A DNA stretch of 6,764 nucleotides from an uncultured Collinsella sp. (GTDB taxonomy: Bacteria > Actinomycetota > Coriobacteriia > Coriobacteriales > Coriobacteriaceae). The notes below the pieces were generated by a model. That model saw only the letters and a program-made list of their open reading frames with translations, made no database searches and had not been told where the DNA came from. Positions 1 to 5,130 of the stretch are shown here, one piece after another. Within the stretch, counting starts at the first letter, position 1; each line of letters begins with the position of its first letter. The stretch is taken from assembly GCA_900554465.1 (NCBI GenBank), contig USHF01000083.1, positions 1 through 6,764 of the forward strand. The letters are read 5' to 3'. Position numbers and translations under genes: made by a program.

Positions 1-51
1 AGATCTACACGTAAGGAGTCGTCGGCAGCGTCAGATGTGTATAAGAGACAG
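1..51 (+). other. Residual Illumina Nextera i5 adapter (synthetic, not genomic)
   Basis: Bases 1-10 match the end of the P5 flow-cell oligo (AGATCTACAC). Bases 11-18 (GTAAGGAG) match, from memory, the i5 index S505/N505. Bases 19-32 (TCGTCGGCAGCGTC) are the Nextera read-1 adapter, and bases 33-51 (AGATGTGTATAAGAGACAG) are the 19-bp Tn5 mosaic end. The pieces are contiguous and in library order, so this is untrimmed adapter read-through assembled onto the contig end. It is not a natural transposon end. Genomic sequence begins at base 52. Confidence 0.98.
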
Positions 52-52
52 C

Positions 53-688
53 ATCGAGGGCGTGGAGGAGCTGCATCCCGTTACCCATTGCGTGGTGGGT
101 GACCGCATCGAGGCCGGCACCTTTATCGTCGCCGGCGCCCTCATGGCCGATGAGCGCGGCGTCGATGTTACGGGCTTCTGCCCCATCCACCTGGGAATGG
201 TGCTCAAAAAGATGGAACTTATGGGCATCGAGTGCGAGCGTATCGAGAGCGGCGTCCACGTCAATCGCGTCGAGCGCATCAGGCCGGTCGATATCCAGAC
301 GCTTCCGTTCCCGGGTTTCCCGACCGACATGCAGGCGCAGATCATGGTGCTTTCGGCCCTTGCCGACGGAAGCTCCGTAATTACCGAGAACATCTTCGAG
401 AACCGCTTCATGTTCGCCTCCGAGCTCGTGCGTATGGGTGCCGATATTCGTATCGAGAGCCATCACGCCATGATTCACGGCGTCAAGGGCTTCTCGGGCG
501 CACAGGTCACCTCACCCGACCTGCGTGGCGGCGCGGCGCTTGTGGTTGCCGGTCTTATCGCCGATGGCGTTACCGAGGTCTCGGCCATCCATCACATCAA
601 ACGTGGCTACGAGCAGTTTGTCGAAAAGCTGCAGGCGCTTGGCGCGCATGTCGAACATGCCACCGTTCCCGATCCCGTCATCTACTAA
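53..688 (+). CDS. murA: UDP-N-acetylglucosamine 1-carboxyvinyltransferase, C-terminal half (5' end missing)
   Basis: MurA transfers enolpyruvate from PEP to UDP-GlcNAc, the first committed cytoplasmic step of peptidoglycan synthesis. About 211 codons remain of a protein usually near 420, because the contig starts inside the gene. The retained part contains PGFPTDMQAQ, whose Asp (codon at 326-328) corresponds to the E. coli general base Asp305. It also has TENIFENRFM (Arg331 region), SPDLRGGAALV (Arg371 position) and HIKRGYEQF (Arg397 position). The N-terminal Lys22 and the loop with the fosfomycin-target Cys115 are lost, so fosfomycin sensitivity cannot be read here. An ATG at 35 is open in frame, but it lies in adapter and gives the artefactual start MCIRDS; it is not a real start. 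The stop is TAA at 686-688, and an LCP gene follows after 12 nt, probably in the same operon. Whether this is the MurA or MurZ paralogue cannot be decided from this half. Confidence 0.95.
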   Translation: MEGVEELHPVTHCVVGDRIEAGTFIVAGALMADERGVDVTGFCPIHLGMVLKKMELMGIECERIESGVHVNRVERIRPVDIQTLPFPGFPTDMQAQIMVLSALADGSSVITENIFENRFMFASELVRMGADIRIESHHAMIHGVKGFSGAQVTSPDLRGGAALVVAGLIADGVTEVSAIHHIKRGYEQFVEKLQALGAHVEHATVPDPVIY

Positions 689-700
689 TGCAGGTTGCCT

Positions 701-1927
701 ATGTTTAACAAGAAACCCCTAGCGGATAACACCCGAAGACCCTCGACTGGTGCGCAGGCCAAGATCTACAGCCGCGACAATGTCGCACGCTATTCCGAGC
801 GCGCCCGTCAGCGCCGTCGCGGCCGCACGGTTCGCCGCGTAGCTCTCATCGCCGTACTCGGCGTGCTGCTGAGCGCCACGACTGCTGCGGGTCTGTGGTT
901 TGCCACTATCATGGGCAAGCTTGGCGACTCCAATGTCATTACCAACAACCTGCGCCAGATTCTGGTCGATACCAATGAGGCAAAAGATCCGTTCTACGCG
1001 TTGCTTCTTGGTACCGACGGTCGTCCGGGCGAGGATACGTATCGTGCCGACTCGATTATCCTGGCACGCATCGACCCCACGCAAAAGCAGGCGACGCTCA
1101 TTTCCGTTCCGCGCGACACCAAGGTCGTGTACAAGGGCGAGACCATGAAGATCAACGCCTGCCACACCGTTGGCGGCGCCGAGGCCATGGTCCAGGCGGT
1201 CAACGAGCTGTGCGGCGTGCAGATTTCTCACTATGCCGAGGTCAGCTTTGACGGCATGCAGTCGCTTATTGATTCGGTTGGCGGTGTCGACATCAACGCG
1301 ACCGACGACGTCGACGATCCCGAGCACCTGGATATTAAGATTACCGCTGGTCAGCAGCATATGGACGGCGCTACTGCCCTTACCTATGCCCGCTGCCGCT
1401 ACACCTATGCCGACGGCGATTACACGCGCATGCGCCATCAGCGTCAGGTGCTTGGCGCCCTTGCCAACCAGATTCTCAATAACTTCGATGCCACGAAGAT
1501 CTTTGGCCTGGTTAATTCGCTGTCCGATATGCTCGTAACCGATATGAGCGTTCAGGATATCGTCTCCACGGTTAATGCCATGCGCGGCATGGATGTCGAG
1601 GGCATCTACTCGGCCAACCTGCCTTCGTATGCTGACGACAGCACTATGATCGACGGCGTGAGCTATGTCTTTGTCTACGAAGACGAGCTTAAGGAAATGA
1701 TGGCCCGCGTCGACGCCGGTGAGGATCCCAAGGGCCCCAACACCATGGGCCTTTCAGACGGCTCCAGCTCCACGATCGGTGACCTCACCAACAATACGTC
1801 CGAGGACTACGCATATGGCACCGCGACCTCGTCGGGTGGCTCGGACGATTCCGACGATTCGAGCGACGGCTCCGATTACTACGAAGAGCCCACCGGTGAC
1901 GGCAACGGCTACGAAGCCAACTATTAG
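701..1927 (+). CDS. LytR-CpsA-Psr (LCP) family cell-envelope glycopolymer ligase
   Basis: LCP proteins move polyprenyl-phosphate-linked polymers (teichoic acids, capsule, arabinogalactan or protein glycans) onto peptidoglycan or protein at the outer face of the membrane. The 408-residue product has a basic cytoplasmic N-terminus (residues 1-46, with RQRRRGRTVRR), one membrane helix at about 47-70, and an extracellular LCP domain at about 97-300. Visible signatures are LLGTDGRPGEDTYRADSI (102-119), with Asp117 in the RxDS motif, and ISVPRDT (134-140) with Arg138. ALTYARCRYT (226-235) carries the Arg231/Arg233 pair, and DYTRMRHQRQ (240-249) follows; these match the phosphate- and lipid-binding residues of the family. 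Residues 352-408 form a low-complexity Ser/Asp/Gly tail, probably disordered. ATG 701 is preferred because AGG at 692-694 leaves a 6-nt gap; an in-frame TTG at 695 would leave none. It sits 12 nt after murA, so co-transcription is likely. The polymer substrate cannot be inferred. Confidence 0.93.
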   Translation: MFNKKPLADNTRRPSTGAQAKIYSRDNVARYSERARQRRRGRTVRRVALIAVLGVLLSATTAAGLWFATIMGKLGDSNVITNNLRQILVDTNEAKDPFYALLLGTDGRPGEDTYRADSIILARIDPTQKQATLISVPRDTKVVYKGETMKINACHTVGGAEAMVQAVNELCGVQISHYAEVSFDGMQSLIDSVGGVDINATDDVDDPEHLDIKITAGQQHMDGATALTYARCRYTYADGDYTRMRHQRQVLGALANQILNNFDATKIFGLVNSLSDMLVTDMSVQDIVSTVNAMRGMDVEGIYSANLPSYADDSTMIDGVSYVFVYEDELKEMMARVDAGEDPKGPNTMGLSDGSSSTIGDLTNNTSEDYAYGTATSSGGSDDSDDSSDGSDYYEEPTGDGNGYEANY

Positions 1928-1928
1928 A

Positions 1929-1956
1929 GTTACGCGGGTTTACCAACCCGCGTAAC
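1929..1956 (+). terminator. 12-bp perfect stem-loop right after the LCP stop codon
   Basis: The arms GTTACGCGGGTT (1929-1940) and AACCCGCGTAAC (1945-1956) pair perfectly around the tetraloop TACC. The stem starts one base after the TAG stop. No U-tract follows (the next bases are CAGTTGACG), so it is not a canonical intrinsic terminator. It may protect the 3' end, or act together with the larger hairpin that begins at 1970. Confidence 0.5.
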
Positions 1957-1969
1957 CAGTTGACGCTGC

Positions 1970-2069
1970 AAGCCCGCCAGAGCGGCAATCTGCCTTTCAA
2001 CTTCGGCGGCATGACCAGAAGGTCAATGCCGCCTTGTTTCAAGGCACCTTGCTCGCTCTGGCGGGTTTT
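1970..2069 (+). repeat. Long imperfect hairpin (about 40 base pairs), terminator-, sRNA- or MITE-like
   Basis: One nearly continuous hairpin can be drawn by hand. 1970-1984 pairs with 2054-2068 (core CCCGCCAGAGCG with CGCTCTGGCGGG, one G-U). Then 1985-1988 pairs with 2049-2052 across a bulged T2053, 1991-1996 with 2041-2046, and 1998-2000 with 2034-2036. The apex is 2005-2012 with 2026-2033 and 2013-2016 with 2021-2024, closed by loop AGAA. TTTT (2066-2069) ends the 3' arm on the + strand, so it could terminate transcription coming from the LCP gene. The 5-mer CGCTG flanks it at 1964-1968 and 2070-2074, each one base outside the stem, as a small insertion with target duplication would show. 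No open frame is supported here. The structure is clear from sequence; its role is not. Confidence 0.6.
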
Positions 2070-2110
2070 CGCTGTCCGCGCCAAAACATCGGCGTTGCCG
2101 GAACACTTGG

Positions 2111-2165
2111 CTCTTGGGGACGTTCCTTATGTGCCGGCAGTTTGGGACATACCTTGCGTCAAGAG
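2111..2165. repeat. REP-like imperfect palindrome with two GGGAC..CCTT direct units
   Basis: Two related units, GGGGACGTTCCTTATGTGCC (2116-2135) and TGGGACATACCTTGCGTC (2143-2160), share the pattern GGGAC, two or three bases, CCTT. The segment also folds. CTCTT (2111-2115) pairs with AAGAG (2161-2165), GACG (2119-2122) with CGTC (2157-2160), and TATGT (2128-2132) with ACATA (2147-2151). The GGGGACGTTCCTT style resembles, from memory, REP elements linked to REP-associated tyrosine transposases in Gram-positive genomes. No transposase lies in the window. Family assignment is tentative and needs a genome-wide count. Confidence 0.4.
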
Positions 2166-2197
2166 GCTGGCGCGCGTCAACCTGTCCTCATTGCAGC

Positions 2198-2234
2198 AAA
2201 AAATTGCCCCGTTCTCTGGTGAGGACGGGGCGAT
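2198..2234 (-). terminator. Intrinsic terminator of pepT
   Basis: Read on the minus strand, an outer stem of ATCGCCCCGT with ACGGGGCAAT (2225-2234 with 2203-2212, one G-U pair) continues into CCTC/GAGA pairing (2221-2224 with 2213-2216, one G-U). The loop is four bases (2217-2220). Six U residues follow, encoded by AAAAAA at 2198-2203. It begins about 28 nt beyond the pepT stop and is a strong canonical rho-independent terminator. Confidence 0.9.
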
Positions 2235-2261
2235 TCGTCTCTTGGGCTCATGCAGCCAGTC

Positions 2262-3509
2262 TTATGCGAAACGGGCGACGAGCTCCTGCAGGACGTCGGT
2301 CATCTTGACGAGCGAGCTGACCGGGACAAACTCGTTGACGCCGTGGTAACAGTAGCCGCCTGTCGAGAGGTTGGGGCAGGGCAGGCCGCGGAACGACAGC
2401 TGTGCGCCGTCGGTGCCGCCGCGAATCGGCAGTACTTGGGGCTCAACGCCGCAGGCAAGGTAGGCTTCCTTGGCAACATCAATAAGCTCGGGATAGTCAC
2501 GAACGATCTCGGCCATATTTCGATACTGCTGCTTAATCTCGACCGTTACGCACTCCTCGCCCAGTCGCTGGTTGAGCAGTGCGGCGGCGGCATTCATCAG
2601 CTCGAGTTTCCGCTGGAACTTGGCGGCATCGTGATCACGGACGATATAGCGCGCCGTGGCATGGTCGACCGTTGCCGAGACGCCCTCAAGGTGATAGAAG
2701 CCCTCGTAGCCCTCGGTGTATTCCGGGCGCTGCTCGTAGGGGAGCAGGGCGTTGAAGTCGCAGAACAGGTTGCCCGCGTTGACCATGCGCCCCTTGGCGT
2801 CGCCGGGGTGAATGGACTGGCCCTCAAAGCGAACGGTTGCCTCGGCGGCGTTGAAGCACTCCCACTCAAGCTCGCCAACCGGACCGCCGTCGACCGTGTA
2901 AGCGTACTTGCAGCCGAAGGCCTCGATATCCAACAGCTCGGCACCGTGACCGATTTCCTCGTCCGGGCAGAAGCAAATGCCGAGCGCGGGATGGGGCAGG
3001 GAGGGATCCTGCGCGATGTGTGCGACAAGCGCCATGATTTCGGCGACACCCGCCTTGTCGTCGGCGCCCAGCAGCGTAGTTCCGTCGGTGCAGACAAGGT
3101 CCTCACCCACCAGGTTGTTGAGGGCAGGAAGTTTGGCGGTGCTCATGGACACGGGCTTGCCGTCGACGATGCCGCAAACCAGATCGCCGCCATCGTAGTG
3201 CACGATGTGCGGCGCTACGCCGGCGCCCGGCGCGACCTCGGTGGTATCGAGGTGCGCGATCAGGCCCAGGGCGGGCTTATTCTCGGAACCGGCGCTAGCG
3301 GGAATGTGCGCGCAGACATAGGCGTTTTCGGTTACATGGGCATCGGTTGCACCCAGCTCGCGCAGTTCTTCGGCAAGCACGTTGGCAAGGTCGAACTGTA
3401 CGGTGCTCGACGGCACCTGGTCGCAGTTGGCATCCTCGGACTGCGTGTTGATCTGGACATAGCGCAAAAAACGCTCGAGGACGTCGGGGTCCGTGGTGGT
3501 GTTTTCCAT
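2262..3509 (-). CDS. pepT: Peptidase T (tripeptide aminopeptidase, M20B metallopeptidase)
   Basis: This cytoplasmic di-zinc aminopeptidase removes the N-terminal residue from tripeptides and helps recycle imported peptides. The 415-residue product is close to the usual 405-415. Metal-site motifs run in family order: AHLDTT (His86, Asp88), LLGADDKAG (Asp150 bridging region), CPDEEIGHG (Glu184 catalytic, Glu185), YTVDGG (Asp207) and YHGVNEF (His389). The lid/dimer region with HPGDAKGRM (234-242) and PIRGGTDGAQLSFRGLPCPN (361-380) are typical of PepT. The start is ATG at 3509-3507. GGAG lies 8 nt upstream on the minus strand, and family proteins begin shortly before the RFLRYVQINTQS motif. Reading further upstream to 3605 would run through the promoter palindrome and is rejected. 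The gene is divergent from the metalloregulator at 3630, convergent with the LCP gene, and ends at its own terminator. Confidence 0.97.
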   Translation of the reverse strand: MENTTTDPDVLERFLRYVQINTQSEDANCDQVPSSTVQFDLANVLAEELRELGATDAHVTENAYVCAHIPASAGSENKPALGLIAHLDTTEVAPGAGVAPHIVHYDGGDLVCGIVDGKPVSMSTAKLPALNNLVGEDLVCTDGTTLLGADDKAGVAEIMALVAHIAQDPSLPHPALGICFCPDEEIGHGAELLDIEAFGCKYAYTVDGGPVGELEWECFNAAEATVRFEGQSIHPGDAKGRMVNAGNLFCDFNALLPYEQRPEYTEGYEGFYHLEGVSATVDHATARYIVRDHDAAKFQRKLELMNAAAALLNQRLGEECVTVEIKQQYRNMAEIVRDYPELIDVAKEAYLACGVEPQVLPIRGGTDGAQLSFRGLPCPNLSTGGYCYHGVNEFVPVSSLVKMTDVLQELVARFA

Positions 3510-3547
3510 AAAGATCGCTCCAATCTTGGTCGTCGTGTGCAACAAGA

Positions 3548-3553
3548 ACTCTA
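3548..3553 (-). promoter_or_regulatory. Predicted -10 element of the pepT promoter
   Basis: On the minus strand the sequence reads TGCTAGAGT, an extended -10 (TG, one base, TAGAGT). It is placed about 38 nt upstream of the pepT start codon. With a 17-nt spacer the -35 would fall at 3571-3576 (CGGTAT), a poor match to TTGACA, inside the 20-bp palindrome. This is inference from spacing and consensus only. Confidence 0.45.
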
Positions 3554-3556
3554 GCA

Positions 3557-3576
3557 CGGTATGCCGCGGCATACCG
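3557..3576. promoter_or_regulatory. Perfect 20-bp palindrome, candidate shared operator
   Basis: CGGTATGCCGCGGCATACCG is a perfect inverted repeat with no spacer. It sits in the 120-nt gap between the divergent pepT and DtxR/MntR-type regulator genes. It overlaps the -35 positions predicted for both promoters and lacks a U-tract, so operator function is likelier than termination. The neighbouring regulator is the obvious candidate ligand, by autoregulation. It does not resemble the classical DtxR or MntR boxes I remember, so the binding protein is uncertain. Confidence 0.65.
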
Positions 3577-3592
3577 CGACGCTTGGATGGGG

Positions 3593-3598
3593 TAGAAT
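3593..3598 (+). promoter_or_regulatory. Predicted -10 element of the regulator-methyltransferase operon
   Basis: TAGAAT matches TATAAT at five of six positions. A start point near 3605 would give a leader of about 25 nt before ATG 3630. The -35 position (about 3570-3575, CATACC) is weak and falls in the 20-bp palindrome, so a factor bound there would control the promoter directly. Confidence 0.5.
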
Positions 3599-3629
3599 CA
3601 GCCATTGAGTGCAGAAGGGACGGATGTTC

Positions 3630-4052
3630 ATGGATACGACAAATAGCTCGCGCGAGCTACATCTAACGGTGGCGAACGAAGACTACTTGGAGTGCATGGT
3701 TCGCATCGAAAGCGAAGATGGGGAGACCGGCGGCGTGCGGTCGGTCGATATCGCACAGCGCCTTGGCGTCTCGAAGGCATCGGTCAACAAGGCGGTTTCG
3801 GCTCTCAAGGCATCTGAACTTGTCGAACAGTCTCACTACGGCAAAGTTATCCTGACTGACCGTGGGCGCGAGGTCGGCTCGGCTATCTGGTATCGCCATC
3901 GTCTGGTCCGCACGTTTTTGGTTCAGGAGCTCGGTGTCGAATTTGAGCGAGCCGATTCCGAGGCCTGCATGATGGAGCATGCTCTATCCGAGGACACGAT
4001 GAACCGCTGGCTCGCCTATCTCGAAAAGCAGGGAATCAGCGTCGAGGAATAG
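3630..4052 (+). CDS. DtxR/MntR-family metal-dependent transcriptional regulator
   Basis: Proteins of this family dimerise on binding Mn(II) or Fe(II) and usually repress metal-uptake genes. The 140-residue product has a winged helix-turn-helix at about 15-82, with recognition helix near VSKASVNKAVSAL (47-59) and wing SHYGKVILTDRG (68-79). The dimerisation domain spans about 84-134, and there is no SH3-like third domain, so the size is MntR-like. Candidate metal ligands are Asp18 and Glu21 in EDYLE, His90 in YRH, and Cys113, Glu116 and His117 in EACMMEHALS. The first pair matches MntR, while Cys113 matches the Cys of DtxR/IdeR. AGAAGGGA (3613-3620) serves as ribosome site. ATG 3630 (9-nt gap) is chosen; ATG 3624 (3-nt gap) and GTG 3609 are alternatives. 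GTG 3609 lies before the SD and almost at the predicted transcript start. It is 10 nt upstream of the methyltransferase and probably binds the palindrome at 3557-3576. Confidence 0.88.
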   Translation: MDTTNSSRELHLTVANEDYLECMVRIESEDGETGGVRSVDIAQRLGVSKASVNKAVSALKASELVEQSHYGKVILTDRGREVGSAIWYRHRLVRTFLVQELGVEFERADSEACMMEHALSEDTMNRWLAYLEKQGISVEE

Positions 4053-4062
4053 CGGGATATAT

Positions 4063-4956
4063 ATGGATACGAGTTATTACAACCGCTTTGGTGCCGAGGA
4101 ACTTACGCGCCGCTTGTCGAGCGAGACCTTGTTGGCGCAGGGCCCCATGGGCAGTGTTCTGTTGAGTGAGTACGATGCCGCCGACATTCCACCGGCGTTT
4201 TGGAATCTGGCAGAGCCGCAGACCGTTTCTCGTATCCATCGCTTGTATGTCGCCGCCGGCGCGCAGGTGCTCATTACCAACACCTTTCAGGCATCAAGCT
4301 ATGCCCTCAAGCACGACCAGATTGCGCCGTCCGTGGCGGAGGTCAATCGCGGGGCCGTCGACGATGCTCGCCAGGCGCACCCACAGCTGCTGCTGGGCTC
4401 GATGGGCCCGATTTGTATTGAGTGGTTTGCCGAGGACTCTGCCGAGTATCGTGAAATCCGAGGCATTGCGCGCGAACAAGCGCACGCCTTGCTCAATGCT
4501 GGTGTTGACGGTCTGCTGATCGAGACGGTGACGTCTATCCGTAATTTGCAGCCCATGCTTGCCGGCGCCCGAGATGCCGCCGACGGTATGCCTGTCCTGG
4601 TGAGTTTTGTCGTTGACGATAAAGGCGACCTGTTGGGCGATGGCCTCAACATCGAGGCAGCCGTTTTGTACGCCGAAAAACACGGCGCAAACTCGGTTGG
4701 TGTTAATTGCTGTTCGCTTGCGGCCGCGAACGCGGCGGTGTCCAGGATGGTTGCATCGGCGACTACTCCCGTCACGGTGCGTCCCAACGCGGGAAATCCG
4801 GTTCAGACACAGGATGGTCCCGTGTGGCATGAGGACCCCGAAGCCTTCGCTCGCGCATGCGTCGAGTGGAAGCGGGCGGGCGCCGCAATGGTAGGCAGCT
4901 GCTGCGGAACCACGGCGGTTACGACAGCCGCTATGGCAGATGCGCTCAATATATAG
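4063..4956 (+). CDS. Homocysteine S-methyltransferase family protein (zinc-dependent, single domain)
   Basis: This family passes a methyl group to homocysteine to form methionine in the cytoplasm, with Zn(II) activating the thiol. The 297-residue product is one TIM-barrel Hcy-binding domain. Zinc ligands are visible as GVNC (Cys216) and GSCCGTT (Cys280, Cys281), the arrangement of MetH, BHMT and MmuM. Other family motifs are ITNTFQAS (71-78), GSMGP (112-116), LLIETVTS (151-158) and RPNAGNP (240-246). The usual N-terminal DGAMGT is AQGPMGS (25-31), so the acidic residue there is missing. No cobalamin or folate domain is present. The donor may be S-methylmethionine, as in MmuM, or a separate corrinoid protein; sequence alone does not decide. 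ATG 4063 has GGGA at 4054-4057 with a 5-nt gap. It lies 10 nt behind the metalloregulator, so co-transcription is likely, and a terminator follows. Confidence 0.9.
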   Translation: MDTSYYNRFGAEELTRRLSSETLLAQGPMGSVLLSEYDAADIPPAFWNLAEPQTVSRIHRLYVAAGAQVLITNTFQASSYALKHDQIAPSVAEVNRGAVDDARQAHPQLLLGSMGPICIEWFAEDSAEYREIRGIAREQAHALLNAGVDGLLIETVTSIRNLQPMLAGARDAADGMPVLVSFVVDDKGDLLGDGLNIEAAVLYAEKHGANSVGVNCCSLAAANAAVSRMVASATTPVTVRPNAGNPVQTQDGPVWHEDPEAFARACVEWKRAGAAMVGSCCGTTAVTTAAMADALNI

Positions 4957-4981
4957 AACCCGAAAATGGGAGTATCGAATC

Positions 4982-5006
4982 ACCGCCCCCGCTGGGGCGG
5001 TTTTTT
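4982..5006 (+). terminator. Intrinsic terminator of the regulator-methyltransferase operon
   Basis: ACCGCCCC (4982-4989) pairs with GGGGCGGT (4994-5001) around loop CGCT, followed by a run of T through 5006. It starts 26 nt after the methyltransferase stop. This is a canonical rho-independent terminator. Confidence 0.95.
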
Positions 5007-5062
5007 GTTGGCGGTGCGCACCTCGACGCTTTTGCCTAAACGGTGAACGAGCGTGCCGGCGG

Positions 5063-5090
5063 CTTGCCGGATGCCCGTTGCGGGTATACC
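5063..5090 (+). promoter_or_regulatory. Possible phosphohexomutase promoter with GGTATACC palindrome
   Basis: After the terminator at 4982-5006 the next gene needs its own promoter. TATACC (5085-5090) is a plausible -10, with CTTGCC (5063-5068) 16 nt upstream as a weak -35. The -10 lies in the 8-bp palindrome GGTATACC (5083-5090), which matches seven of eight bases of the half-site GGTATGCC in the 20-bp palindrome at 3557-3576. Support is consensus only. Confidence 0.3.
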
Positions 5091-5130
5091 TCATGCGTAC
5101 CATGATCCAAACACTGCGAGGTGTCTGCGC

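Noticed and set aside
33..51. Tn5 mosaic end as evidence of a natural transposon
   Set aside because: It is joined directly to Illumina index and P5 sequence, so it is a library adapter.
719..1438. 239-codon minus-strand frame opposite the LCP gene
   Set aside because: It is antisense to a gene with complete LCP motifs, and the translation shows no domain. It is an open-frame shadow.
1960..2349. 129-codon + strand frame through the convergent intergenic region
   Set aside because: It starts at a TTG without an SD, crosses the long hairpin, the REP-like repeat and the pepT terminator, and ends inside antisense pepT. The structure explains the sequence better than coding does.
2250..3554. Open reading frame of 434 codons on the + strand opposite pepT
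   Set aside because: It mirrors pepT on the other strand. High-GC codon bias leaves the antisense frame open. It has no recognisable family motif, and pepT has full metal-site motifs and an SD.
3510..3605. Longer N-terminus for pepT (32 extra codons upstream)
   Set aside because: It would be encoded across the 20-bp palindrome and the opposing promoter. ATG 3509 has a well-placed GGAG and family-like length.
3510..4062. Possible SAM, T-box or cobalamin riboswitch before the methyltransferase
   Set aside because: The predicted leader of the operon is only about 25 nt, and the gap before the methyltransferase is 10 nt, too short for a riboswitch.
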